This document shows positions 6,431-13,259 of a stretch of DNA of 28,242 bases, one piece after another. The translations under genes were made by a program, and so were the position numbers. The notes under the pieces were generated by a model. The model searched no databases, was not told where the DNA came from, and worked only from the letters and a program-made list of their open reading frames with translations. Origin of the DNA: an uncultured Oscillospiraceae bacterium. GTDB lineage: Bacteria > Bacillota > Clostridia > Oscillospirales > Oscillospiraceae. The stretch's first letter is position 1; every line of letters begins with the position of its first letter. The stretch lies in the NCBI GenBank assembly GCA_934565415.1, contig CAKTHQ010000029.1:1-28242 (forward strand), read 5' to 3'.

Positions 6431-7573
6431 TTATTTTGCCAATTCTTTTAAGGTTTCCGCCAAATCGGTCTGCTCCCAGGTGTAGTTATTCACACCGAAG
6501 TGTCCCTGGGCGGCGGTGGGGGCGTAAACGGGGCGGCGCAGGTCCAGCTTGCGGATGATGCCGGCGGGGGTCAGGTCGCAGGTCTTCCGCAGAAGCGCTT
6601 CCATCTTCTCGTCGGGGATGGTGCCGGTGCCGTAGCTGTCCACCCGGACGGAGACGGGCTCCGCCACGCCGATGGCGTAAGCCAGCTGCACCTGGACCTT
6701 GCCGGCAAGGCCTGCGGCTACCAGGTTCTTGGCCATGTACCGGGCCATGTAGGCGGCGCTGCGGTCCACCTTGGTGGGGTCCTTGCCGGAGAAGGCGCCG
6801 CCGCCGTGGGAGAAGTAGCCGCCGTAGGTATCCACAATGATCTTCCGCCCGGTAAGGCCGGTGTCCCCGTTGGGGCCACCGATGACAAAGCTGCCGGTGG
6901 GGTTGATGTAGATGTGGGGCACCTGCTCCCCATCAAAGCCGTAGTCCGCCAGCACCGGGTCGATGACCTGCTTCCTGATGTACTCCCGCAGGGCATCCAT
7001 TTGGAAATCCGCGCTGTGCATAATGGAAACCACCACAGTATCGATACCCAGCACGTTGCCCTTTTCATCGAACTCCACGCTGACCTGGGTTTTGCCGTCG
7101 GGCCGCAGCAGGTCATTTTCCTTAACGCAGGCAGTAAGCCGGTTGCACAGGGCCCGGCTCATAGCGGCGGGCAGAGGCATCAGCTCCTTGGTCTGGGTGC
7201 AGGCACCGCCGAACATCATGCCCTGATCTCCGGCGCCGCCCACCTGGTCATTGGTGCCCAAGGCGATGTCCGCGGACTGGGTATGGATGCGGCACTGAAT
7301 TTCCACGGTGTCGGCATCGAAGCCGTCGCCGGGGTGGGTGTAGCCGATGTTCCGGATAGCCTGGCGGGCAACGGCGGCGTAATCCACCTTGGCCTTGGTG
7401 GTGATTTCGCCGCAGATCAGACAGAAGTCGGTGGTAACCATGGTCTCGCAGGCCACCCGGGAGCCCGGGTCTTCCCGGAGACAGGCATCCAGGATGGCAT
7501 CGGAGATGGAGTCCGCCACCTTGTCGGGGTGGCCAACGGTAACGCATTCAGAGGTAAAGAGTCTTTTTTCCAT
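6431..7573 (-). CDS. metK: S-adenosylmethionine synthetase
   Basis: A 380-aa enzyme making S-adenosylmethionine from methionine and ATP in the cytoplasm. Visible MetK signatures are FTSECVTVGHPDK at the N-terminus with His15 and Asp17, GAGDQGMMFG, and the phosphate-binding GGGAFSGKDPTKVDRS. Length matches the family (about 380-400 aa). I chose ATG 7573, with AAAGGA 6 bases upstream; the open frame runs further back through the riboswitch and is not coding there. It is monocistronic, with its own promoter, SAM-I riboswitch and terminator, so it is repressed when its product is abundant. The enzyme supplies the methyl donor for the cobalamin methyltransferases encoded at the right end of the window. 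Confidence 0.97.
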   Translation of the reverse strand: MEKRLFTSECVTVGHPDKVADSISDAILDACLREDPGSRVACETMVTTDFCLICGEITTKAKVDYAAVARQAIRNIGYTHPGDGFDADTVEIQCRIHTQSADIALGTNDQVGGAGDQGMMFGGACTQTKELMPLPAAMSRALCNRLTACVKENDLLRPDGKTQVSVEFDEKGNVLGIDTVVVSIMHSADFQMDALREYIRKQVIDPVLADYGFDGEQVPHIYINPTGSFVIGGPNGDTGLTGRKIIVDTYGGYFSHGGGAFSGKDPTKVDRSAAYMARYMAKNLVAAGLAGKVQVQLAYAIGVAEPVSVRVDSYGTGTIPDEKMEALLRKTCDLTPAGIIRKLDLRRPVYAPTAAQGHFGVNNYTWEQTDLAETLKELAK

Positions 7574-7605
7574 GTTTTGTCCTTTCTTTGTTTCCGTTTT
7601 TGGGT

Positions 7606-7640
7606 AAGAAAAACCGCACACCGAAGGACCCGATGTGCGT
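7606..7640 (-). terminator. Riboswitch-controlled terminator upstream of metK
   Basis: On the minus strand, CGCACA (7639-7634) pairs with TGTGCG (7620-7615) around a GGGTCCTTC loop region, followed by GTTTTTC. It directly follows the SAM-I aptamer and lies 33 bases before the metK start, the usual expression platform for transcriptional attenuation. Confidence 0.88.
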
Positions 7641-7647
7641 GTTGCGT

Positions 7648-7745
7648 TTATCAGATCCTCATCTTTCGTTTGCCGCCGGATTTGGCACCTTAAATACTCA
7701 GGTTGCCGGGTTTCATCGGGCCGTTCCCTCCACCACTCTTGATAA
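7648..7745 (-). promoter_or_regulatory. SAM-I (S-box) riboswitch aptamer upstream of metK
   Basis: Read on the minus strand, the sequence contains the S-box hallmarks in order: TTATCAAGAGTGGTGGAGGG, GGCCCGATGAAACCCGGCAA, GGTGCCAAATCC, and GAAAGATGAG. Helix P1 is closed by TTATCA (7745-7740) with TGATAA (7653-7648). The aptamer binds S-adenosylmethionine and, when bound, favours the downstream terminator at 7606-7640, shutting off metK. Confidence 0.96.
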
Positions 7746-7769
7746 GGCTTGTATGCAGTTGTAAAGAGC

Positions 7770-7798
7770 ATTTTACACGGTTTTCTTTCTTTTGTCAA
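7770..7798 (-). promoter_or_regulatory. Promoter of the metK riboswitch transcript
   Basis: Perfect TTGACA (7798-7793) and TAAAAT (7775-7770) with a 17-base spacer on the minus strand, placing the transcript start about 17 bases before helix P1 of the S-box. Confidence 0.88.
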
Positions 7799-7905
7799 GG
7801 GGAGAATGGGGATAAGATAAGGGGAAGCCTGTATCGCATATTTTTTTACGATTGTGTAACCCTTTTGCGCCTATATATGTTATTATAAAGGAGATACGCA
7901 AAGTA

Positions 7906-7959
7906 ATGAAAGGTCCATCTTCCATAGTGGACACAAATCGAAAGGGGGCCACGTTATGA
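7906..7959 (+). CDS. 17-codon upstream ORF overlapping the lipoprotein start
   Basis: ATG at 7906 opens a frame encoding MKGPSSIVDTNRKGATL and stops at TGA 7957-7959, overlapping the ATG (7956) of the lipoprotein gene as ATGA. AAAGGAG lies 12 bases upstream, longer than ideal. If translated it would couple translation of the lipoprotein to its own. It may instead be fortuitous. I do not recognise the peptide. Confidence 0.35.
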   Translation: MKGPSSIVDTNRKGATL

Positions 7960-8264
7960 AAAAGCGGCTGGCGGCGGTGCTGTGTTTGCTGGCGGCATTT
8001 GTTTGCGGCGGATGCCGGAAGTCAACCTCCATCCCCGCCGGAACAGGGGGCGGAACGGCAGCTTCCAACGGGCAGCTGATGGCCTCCGCCCAGACCCAGG
8101 AGGAGGCGGAGCAGATCGCATCACTCTATGGCATCGAGCTGGTGGAGTTTGCGGCGCCCCTGGCTCTGTACCGCACCGAGGAGGACCCGGAGGAGGTAAT
8201 CCGCAGAGGCGCGGAAATGGGCTGGCCAAGGCTGGAAATAAACCATGTCGTTGAACTTTTCTAA
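7956..8264 (+). CDS. Small lipoprotein with possible propeptide-like (I9-type) domain
   Basis: A 102-aa protein with a signal peptide (MKKRLAAVLCLLAAFVCGGC) whose lipobox VCGGC puts the lipid-carrying cysteine at 20. A Gly/Ser/Thr-rich spacer (21-42) follows. The C-terminal 55 residues, with AEQIASLYGIELVEF and a terminal EINHVVELF, look by eye like a small alpha/beta fold of the kind found in subtilisin propeptides, but this is a weak resemblance and the function is unknown. The ATG at 7956 is preceded by AAAGGGGG. Downstream lies a decayed signal-peptide remnant, so the protein may have lost a partner. Confidence 0.7.
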   Translation: MKKRLAAVLCLLAAFVCGGCRKSTSIPAGTGGGTAASNGQLMASAQTQEEAEQIASLYGIELVEFAAPLALYRTEEDPEEVIRRGAEMGWPRLEINHVVELF

Positions 8265-8320
8265 GGGAATTCCTGGAACGATTTCAATCGGTCCCGGTTT
8301 CCCGGGATCAAAAAAGAACG

Positions 8321-8460
8321 GGAGGAGATCCAATAAAACGTACCATTTCTGCCAGAGTGCTTTCCCTGTTTTGGTGATTGCGCTGCTGGTAAGCTGCTGC
8401 CCGGCGGTTTCGCCGGGACTTACTGGCGGGGATGCACATTTTTCAAAGGGGTACATGAAT
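8321..8460 (+). pseudogene. Frameshifted remnant of a secreted-protein gene (signal peptide only)
   Basis: GGAGGAG (8321-8327) is followed 5 bases later by ATA AAA CGT, where an ATG would be expected. In that frame the product reads KRTISARVLSLF and then hits a stop; moving to the frame one base away at the T-run near 8368-8373 continues as LVIALLVSCCPAVSP. Joined, these give a convincing signal peptide with a basic n-region and hydrophobic core. Nothing recognisable follows. I read this as a gene with a mutated start codon, a one-base deletion in a T-run and loss of its body. The identity of the former protein is unknown. No intact gene occupies 8265-8536. Confidence 0.4.
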
Positions 8461-8475
8461 TTAACATTTCCTCTA

Positions 8476-8504
8476 TGGACATTCCCCCCCTTTGCTGGTA
8501 AAAT
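8476..8504 (+). promoter_or_regulatory. Promoter of the rhomboid-like gene
   Basis: TGGACA (8476-8481) and TAAAAT (8499-8504) with a 17-base spacer, followed by TAGGAG (8522-8527) before the TTG start at 8537. Confidence 0.65.
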
Positions 8505-8536
8505 GGTTACCAGTCTATTTCTAGGAGTTGAACGCA

Positions 8537-9394
8537 TTGAAAAATCTGCGCCGAAATTTTGAGCGGTTCTGCTATGCCAACCGCAATAAGGGCATTCCCA
8601 ATCTGATGCTCTACATCACCCTGGGGAACGCCGTGGTGTACCTCATCAGTATGTTTACCGGGAACCTGACCCTTTACAATGTGCTGTGCTTCAGCCGGGC
8701 CCAGATCCTGCGGGGGCAGGTTTGGCGGCTCTTTACCTATCCTCTGACCCTGCTGAACAGCAACATTCTCTTTATGCTCATCACTCTGGTGTGCTACTAC
8801 TCTCTGGGGTCTGCCATGGAGCGGCAGTGGGGCACCCTGAAATTCAACATCTTCTATTTTACGGGGATGCTGCTGATGGACATCTACGGCCTGATTACGG
8901 GCTGCGCCGCCAGCGTGTATTACCTGAATATGAGCCTGTTTTTGGGCTTTGCTACCTTGTACCCGGATGCGGGTTTTCTGCTGTTTTTCATTATCCCCGT
9001 CAAGGCCTGGATTTTTGCCCTTATCGATCTGGCAACCGTCTTCATTGGGGTTTTCTCCCCTCCCTACTCCGCCGCCAACCTATTCCCGCTGATTGCTCTG
9101 GGCAACTATTTTCTGTTCTTCGGCAAGGATGTACTGAACGTGGTGCCCCTGAGCTGGCAGAATAAAATCCGGAAGCTCTTTAAGAAAAAGCCCAAGGCGG
9201 CCCCTCAGCCCAAGGTGATCCACTTTAAGGTGGAAAATCCACCCAAGCAGGAAAAGGCCTACACCCACCGCTGCACCGTATGCGGCAAGACGGACATTTC
9301 GGACCCGGATATGGAGTTCCGCTACTGCTCCAAATGCAACGGCTACTATTGCTACTGCGCCGACCACATTAACAACCACACGCACATTCAATAA
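8537..9394 (+). CDS. Rhomboid-like (probably non-catalytic) membrane protein with C-terminal zinc ribbon
   Basis: A 285-aa protein with about six membrane segments (roughly residues 20-205) and a soluble tail. The WRLFTYPL motif after the first helix and GSAMERQWGTLKFNIFY are typical of rhomboid/Derlin-type folds. The helix where rhomboid proteases carry GxSG reads YYLNMSLFLGFATL and no catalytic Ser-His pair is evident, so it is probably a pseudo-rhomboid. The C-terminal 50 residues contain CTVCGK and CSKCNGYYCYCADH, a zinc-ribbon-like set of cysteines and histidines. The start is TTG 8537, about 9 bases after TAGGAG; TTG 8528 would be too close. It is followed after 21 bases by glpK and likely co-transcribed with it. 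Function unknown. Confidence 0.75.
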   Translation: MKNLRRNFERFCYANRNKGIPNLMLYITLGNAVVYLISMFTGNLTLYNVLCFSRAQILRGQVWRLFTYPLTLLNSNILFMLITLVCYYSLGSAMERQWGTLKFNIFYFTGMLLMDIYGLITGCAASVYYLNMSLFLGFATLYPDAGFLLFFIIPVKAWIFALIDLATVFIGVFSPPYSAANLFPLIALGNYFLFFGKDVLNVVPLSWQNKIRKLFKKKPKAAPQPKVIHFKVENPPKQEKAYTHRCTVCGKTDISDPDMEFRYCSKCNGYYCYCADHINNHTHIQ

Positions 9395-9415
9395 AAACAG
9401 AAAGGCGTGATTCCC

Positions 9416-10909
9416 ATGGCAGAATACATTCTGGCACTGGACTCCGGCACTACCTCCAACCGGGCCATTCTCTTTAACCGGCAGGGAGACATCTGCTCTC
9501 TGGCCCAAAAGGAATTCACCCAGATTTTTCCGCGCCCCGGCTGGGTGGAGCATGACGCGGACGAGATTTTTACCACCCAATTGGAAGTTGCCCGGCAGGC
9601 CCTTGCAAACATCGGCGCCACCGCCGGGGACATTGCGGCCATTGGCATCACCAACCAGCGGGAGACCACCATCCTTTGGGATGCCACTACCGGCCGGCCC
9701 GTGTACAATGCCATCGTGTGGCAATGCCGCCGGACGGCCCCCTTCTGCGACCAGCTGGTGAAAGAGGATCTGGTGGATACCATCCGGCAAAAGACCGGCC
9801 TTGTCATCGATCCCTATTTTTCCGGCACCAAAATCCGGTGGATCCTGGAAAACGTGCCCGGCGTCCGGCAGCGGGCAGAAAAGGGCGAGATTCTCTTCGG
9901 CACCGTGGAGACCTGGCTGATCTGGAAGCTCACCGGCGGCAAGGTCCATGTGACGGACTACTCCAACGCCTCCCGGACCATGCTCTTTAACATCAACACC
10001 CTTGCCTGGGACCAGGACATTCTGGACCGCTTCGGCATTCCAAAGCAGATGCTTCCCACCCCCGTGCCTTCCTCGGAGGTTTACGGCACGACCCAGGCCC
10101 AGTTCTTCGGCGCCCCCATCCGCATTGCCGGTGCCGCCGGAGACCAGCAGGCGGCCCTTTTCGGCCAGACCTGCTTTGCCCCCGGGAACGCCAAGTGTAC
10201 CTACGGCACCGGCGCCTTCCTGCTGATGAACACCGGAAAGAACCCCATCTTCTCCAAAAACGGCCTGGTAACCACCGTGGCCTGGGGATTAAACGGGGAA
10301 GTGAACTACGCCCTGGAGGGCTCCATCTTTGTAGCCGGCGCCGCCATCCAGTGGCTCCGGGACGAACTGAGGCTCATTGAATCCGCCGCGGACTCCGAGT
10401 ACATGGCCCGGAAGGTACCGGATACCAACGGCTGCTATGTGGTCCCCGCCTTTACGGGGCTGGGGGCCCCCTACTGGGATGCCTATGCCCGGGGGGCCGT
10501 ACTGGGGCTGACCCGGGGCGTCAGCAAGTACCACCTGATCCGGGCCACCCTGGATTCCATTGCCTACGAGGTAGGCGATGTACTCACCGCCATGGAGGCG
10601 GATGCCGGTATCCGCCTTTCCGCCCTGAATGTAGACGGCGGCGCTTCCGCCAACAACTATCTGATGCAAACCCAGGCGGACCTGACCGCCGCCCCGGTGG
10701 AGCGTCCCGGCTGCGTAGAAACCACCGCCGCCGGGGCAGCTTACCTGGCCGGCCTGGCCGTGGGCTTCTGGAAGAACCTTGAACAGATCAAGGCCATCCG
10801 CAAGGAAGACCGGCTCTTTACCCCGGAGCTGCCGGAGGAAGAAAGGCAAGCCCGGCTGGAAGGCTGGAAAAAGGCCGTGGCAAGAACCAGAGGCTGGGCG
10901 GAAAACTAA
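9416..10909 (+). CDS. glpK: Glycerol kinase
   Basis: A 497-aa FGGY-family kinase that phosphorylates glycerol to glycerol-3-phosphate in the cytoplasm. It carries the ATP-binding [13 protein letters not shown] near the N-terminus, the glycerol-kinase motif PGWVEHD, TNQRETT, the [13 protein letters not shown] segment, [11 protein letters not shown] and NVDGGASAN in the C-terminal half. Length is as in E. coli GlpK (502 aa). The ATG at 9416 follows AAAGG at about 10 bases; an in-frame GTG at 9407 is less likely. No glpF or glycerol-3-phosphate dehydrogenase lies nearby. A terminator follows immediately. Confidence 0.95.
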   Translation: MAEYILALDSGTTSNRAILFNRQGDICSLAQKEFTQIFPRPGWVEHDADEIFTTQLEVARQALANIGATAGDIAAIGITNQRETTILWDATTGRPVYNAIVWQCRRTAPFCDQLVKEDLVDTIRQKTGLVIDPYFSGTKIRWILENVPGVRQRAEKGEILFGTVETWLIWKLTGGKVHVTDYSNASRTMLFNINTLAWDQDILDRFGIPKQMLPTPVPSSEVYGTTQAQFFGAPIRIAGAAGDQQAALFGQTCFAPGNAKCTYGTGAFLLMNTGKNPIFSKNGLVTTVAWGLNGEVNYALEGSIFVAGAAIQWLRDELRLIESAADSEYMARKVPDTNGCYVVPAFTGLGAPYWDAYARGAVLGLTRGVSKYHLIRATLDSIAYEVGDVLTAMEADAGIRLSALNVDGGASANNYLMQTQADLTAAPVERPGCVETTAAGAAYLAGLAVGFWKNLEQIKAIRKEDRLFTPELPEEERQARLEGWKKAVARTRGWAEN

Positions 10910-10926
10910 AAAGGCCTTGTAATCTC

Positions 10927-10961
10927 GGGGCTGCTGCTATTTTTTTGCAGCAGCCCCCTTT
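10927..10961 (+). terminator. Rho-independent terminator after glpK
   Basis: Perfect 11-bp stem GGGGCTGCTGC/GCAGCAGCCCC (10927-10937 with 10947-10957) with a T-rich 9-base loop, followed by a T/C-rich stretch. Confidence 0.88.
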
Positions 10962-10986
10962 CTTCATTTTTGAACCTTTTATGAAT

Positions 10987-11016
10987 TTCACAAAAAACCC
11001 TTGCAAAATTTGTGAA
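10987..11016. promoter_or_regulatory. Inverted repeat overlapping the marR promoter -35 region
   Basis: TTCACAAA (10987-10994) and TTTGTGAA (11009-11016) are perfect 8-bp reverse complements flanking the -35 element of the MarR/ABC operon; a possible regulator-binding site. Confidence 0.4.
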
Positions 11017-11028
11017 TTGTGCTAGAAT
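11001..11028 (+). promoter_or_regulatory. Promoter of the marR-ABC exporter operon
   Basis: TTGCAA (11001-11006) and TAGAAT (11023-11028) with a 16-base spacer, upstream of AAAGGAGG and the TTG start at 11068. Confidence 0.65.
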
Positions 11029-11033
11029 ATTGC

Positions 11034-11045
11034 GTAGCTTGCTAC
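11034..11045. promoter_or_regulatory. Probable MarR operator
   Basis: GTAGCTTGCTAC is an inverted repeat with 5-bp arms around TT, lying exactly at the expected transcription start of the operon. Binding there by the encoded MarR protein would block transcription; autorepression is the usual mode in this family. Confidence 0.5.
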
Positions 11046-11067
11046 CTAATAAAAAAGGAGGGATTCC

Positions 11068-11517
11068 TTGCACGACTACGGACATATGTTCCGGGCCATC
11101 AGCTGCGCGCTTGGACAAAACATCAACAATGCGCTTTCCGAAACGGGGCTGACCTTTTCCCAGGGACATATTATGGGGTATCTGGCCCACAGCGCGGAGC
11201 CGCCATGCGTCAGGGACATGGAGGAACACCTGCAGCTGACCCACCCCACCATTTCCGGCCTCCTGGCCCGGATGGAAAAGAAGGGCTTTGTTTCCTTACA
11301 GCCGGACCCCCAGGACCGGAGACGGAAGCTTGTCTACCTTTCACCCAAAGGGGAGCAATACATTGAAACCATGTCTGCCGTCATCCGCCAGGGTGAGGAG
11401 CAGCTGGTGCAGGACTTCAGCCCGGTGGAGAAGCAGCAATTCCGGAGCTATCTTGCACGGGCCCTGCACAACGTATCCCCCGACGCAATACTACCAAAGG
11501 AGGAATTCAACGAATGA
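11068..11517 (+). CDS. MarR-family transcriptional regulator
   Basis: A 149-aa winged-helix regulator. The region LQLTHPTISGLLARMEKKGFV (about 55-74) is the MarR recognition helix, and DPQDRRRKLVYLSPKG is the wing with its conserved Asp-x-Arg core. The start is TTG 11068, with AAAGGAGG about 6-7 bases upstream. The stop overlaps the ATG of the first ABC gene by four bases (ATGA), so the three genes form a translationally coupled operon. As usual for this layout, the protein probably represses its own operon and is released by a substrate of the exporter; the ligand is unknown. Confidence 0.92.
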   Translation: MHDYGHMFRAISCALGQNINNALSETGLTFSQGHIMGYLAHSAEPPCVRDMEEHLQLTHPTISGLLARMEKKGFVSLQPDPQDRRRKLVYLSPKGEQYIETMSAVIRQGEEQLVQDFSPVEKQQFRSYLARALHNVSPDAILPKEEFNE

Positions 11518-13259
11518 TAAAACGACTTGCCCAATGTATCCGGGAATACAAGTGGGCTGCCCTGGCCTCTCCCCTGGCTATGATCGGAGAGGTAGCCATG
11601 GAGGTGACCATCCCCCTGGTGATGGCAGACCTTTACGACCAGGGCATTGCCATGAGCAACATGACCGTAGTGGTACAGAAGGCCCTGCTTCTGCTACTGT
11701 GCGCCGTTGCTTCCCTGATGTTCGGCGTCATGTCCGCCACCTATGCCTCCAAGGCCGCCACCGGCTTTGCCAGGAACCTGCGCCACGATATGTACTATCG
11801 GGTTCAGGAATACAGCTTTGCCAACATCGATAAGTTCTCCTCCGCCTCCATCGTGACCCGGCTGACCTCCGATGTGGCCAACCTGCAGATGGCCTTCCAG
11901 ATGAGCATCCGTATGGCCATTCGCTGCCCCATGATGCTGATTCTGGCCATGATCTCTTCCCTGCGCATCAGCCCCAAGCTGAGCACGGTGTACTTTGTGG
12001 CCATTCCCGTTCTGGCCCTGGTGCTGCTGGGCATCGTGCCCCTGGTCTTTAAAATCTTCGACCGGGTGTTCCAGACCTATGATAAGCTGAATACCGTGGT
12101 CCAGGAAAATGTCCACGGCATCCGGGTGGTAAAAAGCTTCGTGCGGGAAGACAAGGAAGTGGATAAGTTCACTGCCATTTCCCAATCCATCTACAGAGAC
12201 TTCTGCAAGGCCGAGCACATTCTGGCCGTCAACAACCCGGCCATGCAGTTCTGCGTTTACGGCTGCATTTTGGCCATTTCCTGGATCGGTGCCCACCTGG
12301 TAGTGGCCTCCGGCAACAATAGCGCCCTGGGCCTGACCACCGGCGAGCTGAGCTCCATGTTCACCTACACCACCCAGATTCTTACGGCTCTTATGATGCT
12401 GTCCATGGTCTTTGTTATGACCATTATGGCCCGGGCGCCCCTGCACCGGTGCTACGAGATTCTGGAGGAGGAGCCCAGCATTACCTCCCCGGAGAACGCC
12501 CTGAAGGAAGTACAGGACGGCTCCATCGACTTTGAGAACGTATCCTTCCGCTATTCCGCCAAGGCCAAGCGGCCTGCCCTGCAGAATGTGAACCTGCACA
12601 TTCCCGCAGGCAGCACCGTGGGCATTCTGGGCGCCACCGGTTCCTCCAAGAGCACCCTGGTCCAGCTGATTCCCCGGCTGTACGATGCCACCGAGGGCAC
12701 CGTGAAGGTAGGCGGCCGGGATGTAAAGGATTACGACCTGGAGGTTCTCCGGGACAATGTAGCCATGGTGCTGCAGAAGAACACCCTGTTCTCCGGCTCC
12801 ATCAAGGAAAACCTGCGCTGGGGCAATGCAAATGCCACCGACGAGGAGCTGGTCCATGCCTGCCAGCTTGCCTGCGCCGACGACTTTATCCGGTCCTTCC
12901 CCGATGGGTACGATACCCACATTGAGCAGGGCGGCACCAATGTTTCCGGCGGCCAGAAGCAGCGCCTGTGCATCGCCCGGGCCCTGCTGAAAAAGCCCAA
13001 GATCCTGATTCTGGACGACTCCACCTCCGCCGTGGACACCCATACCGACGCCATGATCCGCAAGGCCTTCCGGGAAGAGATCCCCGGCACCACCAAGCTC
13101 ATCATCGCCCAGCGTATTTCCTCCATTCAGGATTCCGATATCATCCTGGTCATGGAAAACGGCCATGTGGCCTGCGTGGGCAACCACGACAGCCTCATGA
13201 AGGAATCTGCCTTCTATCGGGGCATTTATGAATCTCAGCAGAAAGGAAGTGCGGAATAA
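11514..13259 (+). CDS. ABC exporter half-transporter with degenerate ATPase residues
   Basis: A 581-aa protein: six-helix transmembrane domain (about 15-310) and C-terminal nucleotide-binding domain (335-575). Walker A is GATGSSKST (373-381) and the signature is VSGGQ (477-481). The residue after Walker B is Asp502 where a catalytic Glu is normal (LILDDSTSAVD), and the H-loop histidine is replaced by Gln533 (IIAQRIS). These are the marks of the degenerate partner in heterodimeric type IV exporters such as BmrCD or TM287/288. Its partner is the next gene, whose ATG overlaps this stop by one base. It probably exports a drug, peptide or lipid; the substrate cannot be read from sequence. Confidence 0.93.
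   Translation: MIKRLAQCIREYKWAALASPLAMIGEVAMEVTIPLVMADLYDQGIAMSNMTVVVQKALLLLLCAVASLMFGVMSATYASKAATGFARNLRHDMYYRVQEYSFANIDKFSSASIVTRLTSDVANLQMAFQMSIRMAIRCPMMLILAMISSLRISPKLSTVYFVAIPVLALVLLGIVPLVFKIFDRVFQTYDKLNTVVQENVHGIRVVKSFVREDKEVDKFTAISQSIYRDFCKAEHILAVNNPAMQFCVYGCILAISWIGAHLVVASGNNSALGLTTGELSSMFTYTTQILTALMMLSMVFVMTIMARAPLHRCYEILEEEPSITSPENALKEVQDGSIDFENVSFRYSAKAKRPALQNVNLHIPAGSTVGILGATGSSKSTLVQLIPRLYDATEGTVKVGGRDVKDYDLEVLRDNVAMVLQKNTLFSGSIKENLRWGNANATDEELVHACQLACADDFIRSFPDGYDTHIEQGGTNVSGGQKQRLCIARALLKKPKILILDDSTSAVDTHTDAMIRKAFREEIPGTTKLIIAQRISSIQDSDIILVMENGHVACVGNHDSLMKESAFYRGIYESQQKGSAE

Noticed and set aside
6500..7693. 397-aa plus-strand frame opposite metK and its riboswitch
   Set aside because: Covers the riboswitch and its terminator in antisense, has a repetitive Gly/Val/His composition and no family resemblance.
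11694..13187. 497-aa minus-strand frame opposite the first ABC gene
   Set aside because: Antisense shadow with Gly/His/Gln-rich composition; the plus strand is a clear exporter.
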